Source: Paenibacillus senegalensis JC66
GTDB taxonomy: Bacteria > Bacillota > Bacilli > Paenibacillales > NBRC-103111
Assembly: GCF_000285515.1 (NCBI RefSeq)
Contig: NZ_HE610961.1
Span: forward strand, 511,077 to 567,724
Reading direction: 5' to 3'
Length of the DNA: 56,648 nucleotides
The position numbers and the translations under genes were made by a program. This document shows, one piece after another, positions 45,087 through 53,983 of this stretch; position 1 is the first letter of the stretch, and each line of letters opens with the position of its first letter. The notes beneath the pieces are model-generated. The model was not told where the DNA came from. It did no database searches and saw only the letters and a list, made by a program, of their open reading frames with translations.

Positions 45087-45988
45087 CAGTTCTCTCCTCC
45101 TTTGGCCAGCTTGAATTGCAGCAGGGTAAAGACTCCGATAATGACAAACAGAACGACTGACATCGCACTGGCTGTGCCTAATTGCTGGGAGGTAAATCCG
45201 GTTTGGTAAATGTGTTGAACGATATAAGTGGTTTCTCTCCCAGGGCCTCCCCCGGTAAGCGCAAACATGAGCGGATAGGCCTTGAAGGCATCGATCACAG
45301 CAAGCATAATGACCAGCAGGCTCGTCGGCTTCAGCAAGGGCAAAGTAATCGAGCGAAACGAGCGAAGCTTGCTGGCCCCGTCAATCGTGGCCGCCTCATA
45401 ATATTCCTGGGGGATACTCTGCAAACCGGCAATAAAGATGACCATAAAAAAACCGATTCTAGACCATAAAGTTGCAACCACAACCGATGCATTCGCGAAG
45501 AACGGATCCGTTAGCCAGCCTACAGGTTCCAAACCAAATAACGACAGCAGGTAATTAGCTATGCCGAAGCTGCCCCCCAGTATCCATTTCCAAGTCAGAC
45601 CTACGATTATGAAAGAAACCATTGTCGGCCAGTAAATGATGGCTCTAAATAACCCTTTCATTTTGACCTGCTGAATCAACAGAATAGCAATTCCGAGTGA
45701 GCTGGCAAACAACAGCGGCACCACAACGGCGGCATACATCCCCGTCCGACTAAGAGCACCCCAGAATTGTGCGTCTGTCAAAATGTCGATATAATTGGCC
45801 AGGCCGATAAAATTCATATCGTTAAGGCCGTCATAGTCGGTGAAAGAGTAAACCAGCCCGAATATAGCCGGGAGGACGATAAATACAGAAAAAATAATCA
45901 GGTTAGGAAGAATAAACAGATAAGGCGCTATAGTTTTTTTCCACTTCTTATTTGAATAAGCGGCTCCTTTGTCCAAAACGTTTGCCAT
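45086..45988 (-). CDS. Carbohydrate ABC transporter permease (CUT1, MalF-type)
   Basis: 300 aa from ATG 45988 (MANVLDKG), with AAAGGAG nine bases upstream; the open frame extends nine codons further without a better start. Six membrane segments; EAA loop YEAATIDGASKLRSFRSITLP; the GGGPGRETTYIVQHIYQTGF segment is typical of the MalF branch. It follows an intercistronic hairpin after the binding protein gene. Confidence 0.9.
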   Translation of the reverse strand: MANVLDKGAAYSNKKWKKTIAPYLFILPNLIIFSVFIVLPAIFGLVYSFTDYDGLNDMNFIGLANYIDILTDAQFWGALSRTGMYAAVVVPLLFASSLGIAILLIQQVKMKGLFRAIIYWPTMVSFIIVGLTWKWILGGSFGIANYLLSLFGLEPVGWLTDPFFANASVVVATLWSRIGFFMVIFIAGLQSIPQEYYEAATIDGASKLRSFRSITLPLLKPTSLLVIMLAVIDAFKAYPLMFALTGGGPGRETTYIVQHIYQTGFTSQQLGTASAMSVVLFVIIGVFTLLQFKLAKGGEN

Positions 45989-46021
45989 CGGCTGCACTCC
46001 TTTCCGAAGAGCCAAACATGA

Positions 46022-46043
46022 GCGGCTGCCCTAAGGCAGCCGC
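46022..46043 (-). other. Intercistronic stem-loop between binding lipoprotein and permease genes
   Basis: GCGGCTGCC (46022-46030) and GGCAGCCGC (46035-46043) form a perfect nine-pair stem with the loop CTAA. There is no T-run. Its position directly after the binding-protein gene mirrors 25824-25852 and suggests control of relative protein amounts. Confidence 0.72.
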
Positions 46044-46075
46044 CGCTCAGCCCATTCTTACCTGCCGGCATGAAA

Positions 46076-47371
46076 TTAGTTGCTGGCTTCTATAACCTTG
46101 TTGGCTTTGTCGGCCACATCGTCCAATGCTTCTTGCGGTTCCATCTTACCCGTCAGCGTTTCAATAATGTTGATGCGCAGGTCGTCTGTAAATTTCGTAA
46201 TCACGTCCTGTCTTGACCAATCGTTTGCTGCTTTCGGTGTCGAATTATTTAGTTCATCGGTGAAGACTTCAAAAAACTCCTTACCGAATTCATAATCGAG
46301 TTGAGCACTATCCTTCCTTGGGCTAATAAACAGCGATTCCTGATTATACTTCCCGTTCACTTCTTTGGAAGTCAAATACGCGATAAATTCCGCTGCTTCT
46401 TCCTCTACGCCCGAATTTTTAAAAGCCATCAGATATTTTCCTCCGGGAACCGAAGAGCGGATTTCCTCCTTGGGCAAATAGGTGACTCCCCATTCAAAGT
46501 TATTGATATCCTTGTAGTTGCTGAGCATCCAGTTACCGGAGAAATGAACGCCTACCGTTCCGGTTCTGAACAAGTTGTTCGGATTTTCTCCGCCGATCCA
46601 TACCGAGTCAGGCATAATTCCATCTTTATGCAGCTGGACGAAATAATTCAGGGCATTAACCGCCTTCCCATCATTTATGACGGCCTGCGTACCGTCTTCA
46701 TTGAAGATGCTTCCTCCAAATTGATACAGCATGGTGGACCAGCGATGGGGCGTGACGTCCATAACCATGCCAAATCTGGCCCCTCCCTGCTCCTGAACCT
46801 GTTTCAATGCAGCGGAGAACTCTTCCCAAGTCCAAACATCGTCACTTGACGTTGGCACGGAAACCCCCGCCTTATCAAATAAGGTTTTGTTATAGATCAA
46901 GCCGTTAGCGGTTACATCCATCGGTGCCGCGATTACTTTGTCATCGACAATATAATACGGTTTAATGGAATCAATAAACTGACTGGAGAACTCTTCCGCC
47001 GTTCCCAAATACTCGCTTAAATCCAAGGCCTGGTTGGCAAACATTCCGGTATCCGATATTCGGCTTAATGCCGGCGGTTTACCTCCAGAGACCATTGTTC
47101 TCAATTTTGTGCCCAGATCTGTGTAAGCGACTTCAATCAGGTTAATTTTAATGCCGGGATTTTGGTCCTCGTACTCCTTAATCAACCCTTTCATTACTTC
47201 GCCTTCTACCCCGTCTGTAAACCAGACGAAATCAAGCGTCGTTTGCTTGCTGCCTCCATTCCCGCTCCCTGCATTAGATCCACCAGTACCGGAAGAACCG
47301 CAAGCAGCCAATGTAAAAGTAAGGAGGACCGTAAGAATGAAGAAGGAATTCCGTTTCCAGTTTTTTAGCAT
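46076..47371 (-). CDS. Sugar ABC transporter substrate-binding lipoprotein (family 1)
   Basis: 431 aa from ATG 47371 (MLKNWKRNS); the frame is open another 64 codons upstream but this start gives a proper lipoprotein signal ending LAACGSSG, with GGGAGAG upstream. A Gly/Ser/Asn-rich linker follows. The mature domain has LDFVWFTDGVEGEVMKGLI, YIVDDKVIAAPMDVTANGLIYNKTLF, TWEEFSAALKQVQEQGG and EEEAAEFIAYLTSKE, typical of CUT1 sugar binding. It is preceded by the AraC gene (gap 61 bases) and followed by the permease pair. Confidence 0.9.
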   Translation of the reverse strand: MLKNWKRNSFFILTVLLTFTLAACGSSGTGGSNAGSGNGGSKQTTLDFVWFTDGVEGEVMKGLIKEYEDQNPGIKINLIEVAYTDLGTKLRTMVSGGKPPALSRISDTGMFANQALDLSEYLGTAEEFSSQFIDSIKPYYIVDDKVIAAPMDVTANGLIYNKTLFDKAGVSVPTSSDDVWTWEEFSAALKQVQEQGGARFGMVMDVTPHRWSTMLYQFGGSIFNEDGTQAVINDGKAVNALNYFVQLHKDGIMPDSVWIGGENPNNLFRTGTVGVHFSGNWMLSNYKDINNFEWGVTYLPKEEIRSSVPGGKYLMAFKNSGVEEEAAEFIAYLTSKEVNGKYNQESLFISPRKDSAQLDYEFGKEFFEVFTDELNNSTPKAANDWSRQDVITKFTDDLRINIIETLTGKMEPQEALDDVADKANKVIEASN

Positions 47372-47432
47372 GATAGCAACTCTCCCTTTTGGAATCGTAG
47401 TTTGATGAATACGAATCTTAACCCAGCTCGCA

Positions 47433-48323
47433 TTACGTAGTACTATCGCTGTAAAAGCGATTAAGCTTTCGGTAAGTTTGCGGCGTAATACCCACGTGCT
47501 GCTTAAATAGCCTGCTGAAATGAATAGCGCTATTGAAACCGATTTCATCGAAAATCCGGCCAATAGGCAGATCGGTCATTCTTAGCAGCTTTTTCGCCTC
47601 ATCTAATCGTCTATTGGACAAGTATACGTTAATGGTTTCACCTGTAATTTCCTTGAAGCAGTGGCACATATAATATTTGTTTAAATGCAGGGAAGCCGCA
47701 ATTTGATCGAGGGATAACGGCTCTTTGTAATGCTCGTTGATAAAGGTCAAAATCCGATGGACGTACATTTCTTTCTGGGTAACGTTAGGGATCGCATTAG
47801 GAGCGCCTATCTCCATCGATTTCCGGTAAATTACCGTCATAAGCTCTACCATATGAGTTTGAATCATCATGTGGAAACCGGGCAGTTCTCTTTCTTTTTC
47901 CTGGTGCATCTTTTCATACAAGAGATTAATTGCAGTCTTCTCTTCTTCATTGCTCCAGCGGATCAATCTTCCGCCCGGCTCTTCAAACAGATGAATAAAC
48001 TTATCCAGCCACTCTCGAGTTACGGCCCTTTCAATCAAGGAGGGCAAAAAGTTGATGGTGCTTCTAACATAAGGTCCCGTTACTTCCGGATTAACCCGGT
48101 GGAGGATGCTCCCTTGAAATAACAACATATCTCCGGGCAGCAAGTTATAAATATTGTTTCCGATAATATAAGCCGCCGAGCCTTCGATGAAATAATAAAT
48201 CTCATATCCGTCATGGGAATGCAGGGACCATGTTGACTGTCTTCTAGACTCTCGATAGCGAATATAAATCTTGTCCTTAATAAGAGCACGATTTGTTGGT
48301 AAATGAGTGTTATGACCAGACAT
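47433..48323 (-). CDS. AraC-family transcriptional regulator with cupin-type sensor domain
   Basis: 296 aa from ATG 48323 (MSGHNTH), five bases after GGGGGG. The N-terminal cupin (WSLHSHDGYEIYYFIEGSAAYII, LLPGDMLLFQGSILHRV) precedes a double HTH (EPLSLDQIAASLHLNKYYMCHCFK, LPIGRIFDEIGFNSAIHFSRLFKQHVGITPQTYR). Unlike the other regulators here it is co-directional with, and probably co-transcribed into, the transport genes it controls, giving positive feedback. A cre-like site and repeated ATCTTG motifs lie upstream. Confidence 0.88.
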   Translation of the reverse strand: MSGHNTHLPTNRALIKDKIYIRYRESRRQSTWSLHSHDGYEIYYFIEGSAAYIIGNNIYNLLPGDMLLFQGSILHRVNPEVTGPYVRSTINFLPSLIERAVTREWLDKFIHLFEEPGGRLIRWSNEEEKTAINLLYEKMHQEKERELPGFHMMIQTHMVELMTVIYRKSMEIGAPNAIPNVTQKEMYVHRILTFINEHYKEPLSLDQIAASLHLNKYYMCHCFKEITGETINVYLSNRRLDEAKKLLRMTDLPIGRIFDEIGFNSAIHFSRLFKQHVGITPQTYRKLNRFYSDSTT

Positions 48324-48374
48324 TAAAGCCCCCCCTTCACGCAACTTCTGTTAATAAAACTCCCTGCATCTAAA

Positions 48375-48388
48375 TGATAACGCTTACT
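48375..48388 (-). promoter_or_regulatory. cre-like catabolite repression site
   Basis: On the minus strand AGTAAGCGTTATCA fits TGNAARCGNWWWCA except for the first base. It lies about 52 bases upstream of the AraC start and would place the whole transport block under CcpA control. Confidence 0.45.
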
Positions 48389-48451
48389 TGTCGACTATTC
48401 TAGCATATAATTCTGCCAAATATCTAACATATCTTGTTAATAGTTAAACAA

Positions 48452-48468
48452 ATCTTGTTTTCTCTTGC
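48452..48468. promoter_or_regulatory. Putative AraC operator, copy 2
   Basis: ATCTTGTTTTCTCTTGC matches the motif at 41728-41744 in 16 of 17 bases. A further half-match, ATCTTGTTAAT, begins 21 bases to the left (48431), two helical turns away, as expected for AraC-type half-sites upstream of a promoter. Confidence 0.5.
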
Positions 48469-48861
48469 TGTACTATTCTTATCCCCTATAAAAGCTGTTA
48501 TTGTAGTGGTTTTTCTGGATCTATAATATTTCTTCACCATAAAATTGGATAAATTTATCTTTAAAACGAGTGCGAATTTAATGGAATTTTTATTCTTTTT
48601 CATCAACATTCGTTTACTAATACAGCAATAATAAATTAACTAATCTTGCTTCATCCCCATGCTTGACCTTAACAAGGATAAGAAGCAATCTTGAGCATGA
48701 AAGTAACAAGTTCAGTTGAATTGATGGGATATCGTACAATTGAAAGTTTGACGCATGCAGCGGCATATCAAACCGGGCCGCCCTCCACGATCGGGCACAT
48801 TCGCCCTATAGTACTGTCACATGAAGGAGTGGAGTCGTCCTACATCGAAAAAGTGTAAAAG

Positions 48862-48890
48862 AAAAAACCCCTGACTTTAGCAAGGGCTTT
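48862..48890 (-). terminator. Imperfect terminator of the right-hand operon
   Basis: On the minus strand AAAGCCCTTGC and GTCAGGGGTTTT pair imperfectly around TAAA, followed by a six-T run. It begins 26 bases past the stop of the permease gene at 48917. Confidence 0.55.
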
Positions 48891-48916
48891 AGGAGAAAAA
48901 TCGGAGATCTTACTTA

Positions 48917-49756
48917 CTATAGCTTAGCATTTTCTTCGCGGGCCATCGACCGGATATAAAAGGCCCCTAATACAGAACAGAGTAGGAATGAGAAAACTGC
49001 CATTGCCGCAGCCTGTTCACGTTCCTGGAAAACACTGAACACCTGCTGCATGGAAACGCCCAGCATTTGCGGAGAATTCGCCCCAATCAAGAACGGTGCG
49101 GTAAATGATCCAATAACCCCCATAAACACAAAGGTCACAGCTACCAAAAAGGTTTTATAAGTGAGAGGTAAGACAAAGCGCGTGAACAGCTTAAACTTTC
49201 CTGTCCCCACATCCTTCGCGCTCTCAATAACCGAAGAGGGTATCCCCGCCAGTGCTGAGCTTAACAGCATCGTAGTAAAGGGAATGTTGAACCACAAGTT
49301 AGCAATAATAATCCCTTTTTCATCGAAAATAATGCGAGGCAGGGTCATCCCGAAAACATCTAATATTCTGGCCAGCCACCCATGGTTGCCAAGCAAGTTT
49401 ATGAGCCCGTAGGTAGCTATAACTCCAGGAATGAACAGCGGAATCATATAGGTTCTGCGTATCAATTCAACAATTGGCCCATTGTTGAACCTCATGTAGA
49501 TGGCGAGCGTATAACTTATGAGCAGCACGATTACACAAGTAATCAGCGTAATCCGCAATGTAAATATAATGTTGTTGCGAAGTCCTTTATCGGTAAACAG
49601 CATTTGATAACGGCTAAGATCATATCCGCCCTCTCCGTTGCTTAAACTCATAAATACGGACTGAAAAATTGGGATAATGACAACGATCAGCAAGATGGCG
49701 AAGGAAGGGATGACCATCGTCAGCCCCGCAACCGTTTGTTTCCACTCTTTACTCAT
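48917..49756 (-). CDS. ABC transporter permease (PotB-type)
   Basis: 279 aa, ATG 49756 overlapping the binding-protein stop (ATGA). Six membrane segments; the loop IESAKDVGTGKFKLFTRFVLP has the A-x-D-x-G pattern of the spermidine/iron/phosphonate permease class rather than the sugar class (which reads DGA). It is the last gene of the right-hand operon and, with the PotC-type permease at 52061, forms the membrane channel. Confidence 0.88.
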   Translation of the reverse strand: MSKEWKQTVAGLTMVIPSFAILLIVVIIPIFQSVFMSLSNGEGGYDLSRYQMLFTDKGLRNNIIFTLRITLITCVIVLLISYTLAIYMRFNNGPIVELIRRTYMIPLFIPGVIATYGLINLLGNHGWLARILDVFGMTLPRIIFDEKGIIIANLWFNIPFTTMLLSSALAGIPSSVIESAKDVGTGKFKLFTRFVLPLTYKTFLVAVTFVFMGVIGSFTAPFLIGANSPQMLGVSMQQVFSVFQEREQAAAMAVFSFLLCSVLGAFYIRSMAREENAKL

Positions 49757-50967
49757 TGGGCAGCAACTTCGCTCTGCCAGCGCTTGTTAATCTCTGTACC
49801 GAGATCGCCAAGATTGAATGTGCGAAACCCTTCTGCAACCCCTTCAAACTTATCCTGTGTCTCCTGAGGCATATTTTGCAGTTCAATTCCGGGGAATCCA
49901 TTCATCTTATCTACAATGACAGCTTGCGCTTCGGGTGACAGTACAAAATCAAGGAATTGATGCACGGCTTCCTTCTTATCCGACTCGTCATTAACCATCA
50001 AATAAGTTGGTCCTCCGTTAAAGCCTGGAGTAATCTGCTGCATGCGAATTGTTTCCGGAAGAAGCCCTTCATTTAATTGCTGCAAAACCATATCTGACCA
50101 TGCAGGGATCATCGAAACCTCGCCGTTCATTAGCAGGTCAAGAGTACCTTGATTTTTCTTCGGATAAATCCCTTTGCCATAAACATAATTGCCGATTTCC
50201 TTTAACTTGTTGAATCCTGGCTCCCATTTCTCCATGACAGACGGGTCGGAGTTATGAATCTCTTCCTCAGGCAGATCCTGATAGATAACCGTTTGTACAA
50301 AGGAGCTTCCCGAGCCACCGGTAGACGGATCGTTATAGGCGAATTGCTCCGGATTATCCTTAATCCATGCAAGCAGCTCGTCTAAAGTTTTCGGAGGATC
50401 ACTGATCTTTGTGCTGTCGTAGGCCAGAACTACAGCTGACGAGCGGTAAGGAATGGCATAATGATCGACATCACCCATTGTCTTCTCATTTACATTTGCC
50501 AGATTTGGAATCGACTCCTTACTTAATTGTTCCCATACACCATCTGTCGTACCTCTTGTTACCGTGGCTATGCCGTCCTCGTAGAGATCAATGTCGCCGG
50601 AGCCTTTACCCGCCTGTTTGGCTGCAAGAATCCGGTCATAGGTCGGCTCAGCGCCAGTACCGGATGGAATATAAACCATGTTCACGTCCACTTGGTCATT
50701 TTGCTGCTCAAACATCGGGACCAATGTGTCCCACAGGTCTTTAACATTTTGTGACCCTGTGAAATAGAAGTTGAAAGAAACTGGCTCATTTTTCGGCGAT
50801 GGTGATGCAGAGGACGAACCGCTATTCGCCGATGCACCGGCGCCATTACTATTATTGGAATGGGTACCACCGGTCCCGCTGGCGCCACCGGCAGCGCAGC
50901 CAGCTAATAAGACGGTGGATAATGCAACGGCAGAGGACATAGTTAACCATGATTTAGCAGAACGCAT
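49753..50967 (-). CDS. ABC transporter substrate-binding lipoprotein (PotD/AfuA-type)
   Basis: 404 aa, ATG 50967 with GGAGG upstream inside the ATPase gene's end. The lipobox is LLAGCAAGG, followed by a low-complexity Gly/Ser/Asn linker to about residue 60. The mature domain (VSFNFYFTGSQNVKDLWDTLV, YAIPYRSSAVVLAYDSTKI, TLDELLAWIKDNPEQFAYNDP, GEVSMIPAWSDMVLQQL) resembles binding proteins for iron, polyamines, 2-aminoethylphosphonate or related compounds. The ligand is not evident; neighbouring phosphodiesterases suggest an organophosphate. Confidence 0.85.
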   Translation of the reverse strand: MRSAKSWLTMSSAVALSTVLLAGCAAGGASGTGGTHSNNSNGAGASANSGSSSASPSPKNEPVSFNFYFTGSQNVKDLWDTLVPMFEQQNDQVDVNMVYIPSGTGAEPTYDRILAAKQAGKGSGDIDLYEDGIATVTRGTTDGVWEQLSKESIPNLANVNEKTMGDVDHYAIPYRSSAVVLAYDSTKISDPPKTLDELLAWIKDNPEQFAYNDPSTGGSGSSFVQTVIYQDLPEEEIHNSDPSVMEKWEPGFNKLKEIGNYVYGKGIYPKKNQGTLDLLMNGEVSMIPAWSDMVLQQLNEGLLPETIRMQQITPGFNGGPTYLMVNDESDKKEAVHQFLDFVLSPEAQAVIVDKMNGFPGIELQNMPQETQDKFEGVAEGFRTFNLGDLGTEINKRWQSEVAAQ

Positions 50968-50971
50968 TGTA

Positions 50972-52024
50972 TCAACCTCCGATATAAGTTTCGTTTACCG
51001 GGTAGCCGGTCACTTTTGTAACATGGACACCAACATCTTTTCCGATCGATAAATCCTGGGCTATTTCCTTTGTTTGGAACGACCGCAGAATCCCCAAGTC
51101 ATCCAGTTCTATCGTAACTTCCGCATAATGACCGAGAATCATAATCTGCTTGATCTTACCTGTCAAAAGCCCTTCACTATCCGCCATTTCTCTTAGCTCA
51201 ATGTCCTCAGGACGAAACGCAGCTATCACATTACCGGTCAACTGTTTGTGGTTAGGAAAGTTTATCCCCCTCCTGATCTGAATATGGCCCCCATCTGCCA
51301 CCCCCTTTAAAAAGTTCATTTTGCCTATAAAGCTCGCTACATATAATGTCTCCGGCTCATCGTAAATTTCCTGCGGCTGGGCAATTTGCTCGATGTTCCC
51401 ATTATTCATGACAACAATGCGGTCAGACAGGGATAACGCCTCTTCCTGATCATGAGTCACGAAGACCATTGTTAATCCGGTCTTCATCTGAATTTCGCGA
51501 AGCTCTTCCCGCATTTCATGCCGCAGCTTAGCATCGAGTGCCGAGAACGGCTCGTCCAGCAATAGAACAGCAGGATTCAGCAGCAGTGATCTTGCAAGTG
51601 CTACGCGCTGCTGTTGGCCGCCCGACAGCTCCGCGGGATACTTCTTTTCAAAGCCTGGAAGCCGCACCAGCTTCAATACATCAGTTACTGCTTCACGGAT
51701 TTGATCTTTCGATCTTTTGCGAATCTTCAAGCCAAAAGCCAAATTGTCATAAACAGACATATGCGACCATAGGTTGTAGCTTTGAAACACCATGGAGGTC
51801 GGCCTTTTCTCGGGCGGAAGCTTGATTACACTTCTGCCTTCGATTAGAATATCGCCGCTATCAGGTTCCAAGAAGCCGCCGATGCTGCGGAGCACCGTTG
51901 TCTTCCCACACCCGGATGGACCAAGCAGCGTAACCAGCTCTCCTTTTTCCACTTCAAGATTGATATTGCTGACCCCGTCACCGGTTTTATAGCGTTTGGT
52001 CAAATCTTTTACAGTCAACTGCAT
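50972..52024 (-). CDS. ABC transporter ATP-binding protein (PotA/FbpC/PhnT-type)
   Basis: 350 aa, ATG 52024 after GGAGGCAGG. Walker A GPSGCGKTT is at 35-43; LSGGQQQRVALARSLL and LLLDEPFSALDAKLR follow, then VFVTHDQEEALSLSDRI; the C-terminus is TOBE-like. It drives import through the flanking PotB- and PotC-type permeases. The gene order is permease, ATPase, binding protein, permease. Confidence 0.9.
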   Translation of the reverse strand: MQLTVKDLTKRYKTGDGVSNINLEVEKGELVTLLGPSGCGKTTVLRSIGGFLEPDSGDILIEGRSVIKLPPEKRPTSMVFQSYNLWSHMSVYDNLAFGLKIRKRSKDQIREAVTDVLKLVRLPGFEKKYPAELSGGQQQRVALARSLLLNPAVLLLDEPFSALDAKLRHEMREELREIQMKTGLTMVFVTHDQEEALSLSDRIVVMNNGNIEQIAQPQEIYDEPETLYVASFIGKMNFLKGVADGGHIQIRRGINFPNHKQLTGNVIAAFRPEDIELREMADSEGLLTGKIKQIMILGHYAEVTIELDDLGILRSFQTKEIAQDLSIGKDVGVHVTKVTGYPVNETYIGG

Positions 52025-52060
52025 GCTCTTGCCTGCCTCCTTGTAGTCTCGTGTTCTCTG

Positions 52061-52885
52061 TCATTTCGTCTGGAATCCGCTCGCCAGCACATCCGCGCTC
52101 ACGAGTCGCTGGGCAGCAAGCAGTAAGATAATCGTCGGAAGCGTCAAAATAATGGAAAAGACCGCTCCGGCACTGCTGGGGAAGTCGGAAATAATCGAGT
52201 ACATAACGATGGGCATTGTCTTGTAATCAGGAATGCCTACGAGAAAAGTCCCTTGTGCTTCATCCAGAGAATTCAGAAAGGTAAACACTGAGGCGACCAA
52301 AATGCCGGGCATCGCCATCGGCAGCGTGATTTTGCGAAAGACCTTGAAGGGGGTCGCCCCAACGTCCCGTGCAGACTCCTCTTGGGCAGCATGCACATTG
52401 CGGAAGGCCGCAGTCGGAATCCAGGTCATAAACATCAGCACATTAATCATGTGGATGAGGACGACCCCTAGCAGGGTGTTCATCAGCCCGATCTTGTAGA
52501 ACAGCACTGCGATGGAAACATACAGCCCCATCTTGGGAAATGCGTGCGTCAGCAAAAAAGAGAACAGGAACACCCGCTTAAGCGGAAAGCGGAGTCTGGC
52601 GAATGCATAGGCCGCAGGAATACAAAGTACAATCGATAGCGCGGTTACGATCGATGCGATCAGGAAAGACAGGGAAATCGAAGAGACAATATCATCCTTC
52701 TCCAGTACGAAGCGCCACCACCTCAGCCCCCATATTTCCGGCAAAATATCCGGATAAGTCCATTTCTCGCTAAAAGCGAGCACAAGTAAATTTACAAGCG
52801 GGCCGGCAAAAAATAACGCAAATACAGTGAGCAGTAAAAATTCGATAATTCTTCGCAGCCCAACGGATCTCCAATACCACAGCAT
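52061..52885 (-). CDS. ABC transporter permease (PotC-type)
   Basis: 274 aa, ATG 52885 four bases past the LacI-type gene's stop; its ribosome site GGAGG lies in that gene's last codons. Six membrane segments; loop EESARDVGATPFKVFRKITLP of the polyamine/iron/phosphonate class. The tight coupling to the regulator gene shows that regulator and transporter are made together. Confidence 0.88.
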   Translation of the reverse strand: MLWYWRSVGLRRIIEFLLLTVFALFFAGPLVNLLVLAFSEKWTYPDILPEIWGLRWWRFVLEKDDIVSSISLSFLIASIVTALSIVLCIPAAYAFARLRFPLKRVFLFSFLLTHAFPKMGLYVSIAVLFYKIGLMNTLLGVVLIHMINVLMFMTWIPTAAFRNVHAAQEESARDVGATPFKVFRKITLPMAMPGILVASVFTFLNSLDEAQGTFLVGIPDYKTMPIVMYSIISDFPSSAGAVFSIILTLPTIILLLAAQRLVSADVLASGFQTK

Positions 52886-52888
52886 GCT

Positions 52889-53926
52889 TTAACCTCCTCT
52901 TGCAGCCTCAGTTGATTGTCGCACGATAATTTGGCTGGGATATTCTATCAGCTTGGGCAAATCCGTTTCTCCGCGGATCAGCCTGTCCACAATATCAACC
53001 GCATCCTGACCGATAGCGGAGGCATTTACACATACTGTAGTAAGCGGGGGAGAATACATACCGGCATATTCAATATTGTCATAGCCCATAACCGCTGCCT
53101 CCTCCGGGATACGCACTCCGGCCTCTAGCAGCACCCTCATTGCCCCAAGCGCCAGCATATCGTTTGTGGTAAACAACGCTGTATACCCTCCTTGCTTGAA
53201 CGCTTGATAATGCTCGGCCATTAGCTTTACGCCATAGGAGAAATGCGATTCTGGCGACTCCACAACAGTCATACAGCCTTCCCGCCCTATTTCAAGCTGA
53301 TTAAGCCTTTTACAAAAGCCAGCAAGACGCATAGAATGGCTGCGGTGTGCGCCTGGTCCCGCTATGATGAAAAACTTGCGGTGACCCAGGCCGTGAAGAT
53401 AATCTGCCGCATGCTCTCCCCCCTGCTCGTCCTTGCTCACAAGGTGGATGACCTCAGGGTCATCGGTAGAACCGTTCACCATCAGGTAGGGGAGGTTGAA
53501 TTTTTTAACATAATCAATAACGTTTTTCCTCAGCCTGCTTACCAGTATGAGTCCGTCCACCCTCTGCTCCAGCATATAGTCGGTGGAGCTAAGCGACATC
53601 TCCCTGTCGGTCTTTAGAAAAATCGAGTAGCCTCGAGCTTGTGCGGCTAACAAAATTTCATCGATAATTCTTCCATACAGGGGATGGGAGACAATCGGCA
53701 GCTTTTCGCGGAAGACGATCACCCCGATATTGTTCGTTCTCCGGGTTACCATCGCTCTTGCGACTGCATTCGGTTTGTATTTCAGCCTTTCTGCCGCTTG
53801 GAGCACACGGTCCCTCACTTCGGGACTGGCATATCCCTTGCCGCTAATCACCCTGGAAGCCGTCGATTTCGATACACCGGCTGCTTTTGCCAATTCCTTC
53901 AAACTATGATTAAGATTATTAGTCAA
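52889..53926 (-). CDS. LacI-family transcriptional regulator
   Basis: 345 aa, TTG start at 53926 with GGAGAG six bases upstream. The N-terminal HTH reads SLKELAKAAGVSKSTASRVISGKGYASPEVRDRVLQAAERLKY (in pieces), followed by the hinge and a periplasmic-binding-type sensor (NNIGVIVF, EHAADYLHGLGHRKFFII, YTALFTTNDMLALGAMRVLLEAG, VMGYDNIEYAGMYSPPLTTV). It sits in the middle of the operon, after the hydrolase genes and before the transporter. Probably an autoregulating repressor responding to the imported compound or its product. Confidence 0.9.
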   Translation of the reverse strand: MTNNLNHSLKELAKAAGVSKSTASRVISGKGYASPEVRDRVLQAAERLKYKPNAVARAMVTRRTNNIGVIVFREKLPIVSHPLYGRIIDEILLAAQARGYSIFLKTDREMSLSSTDYMLEQRVDGLILVSRLRKNVIDYVKKFNLPYLMVNGSTDDPEVIHLVSKDEQGGEHAADYLHGLGHRKFFIIAGPGAHRSHSMRLAGFCKRLNQLEIGREGCMTVVESPESHFSYGVKLMAEHYQAFKQGGYTALFTTNDMLALGAMRVLLEAGVRIPEEAAVMGYDNIEYAGMYSPPLTTVCVNASAIGQDAVDIVDRLIRGETDLPKLIEYPSQIIVRQSTEAARGG

Positions 53927-53983
53927 CGGTTACTCTCCTATTCCATATAAAGCTGCTATTTCTCATCCCCGGCATCCGGCATC

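Larger units (their letters stand above)
48324..48916. other. Long AT-rich intergenic region with regulatory-looking motifs
   Basis: No supported gene is present in this 593-base gap. It holds a cre-like site (48375-48388), two ATCTTGTT motifs (from 48431 and 48452), further ATCTTG copies near 48646 and 48689, and an imperfect hairpin. The hairpin pairs TTGCTTC-ATCC with GGAT-AA-GAAGCAA at about 48649-48688. The terminator of the right-hand operon lies at the far end. The hairpin could belong to a leader or small RNA; I cannot tell. Confidence 0.5.

Noticed and set aside
48424-48609. 61-codon minus-strand open frame in the long gap
   Set aside because: Very AT-rich with low-complexity Lys/Asn/Ile composition, no ribosome site, and overlaps the putative regulatory motifs.
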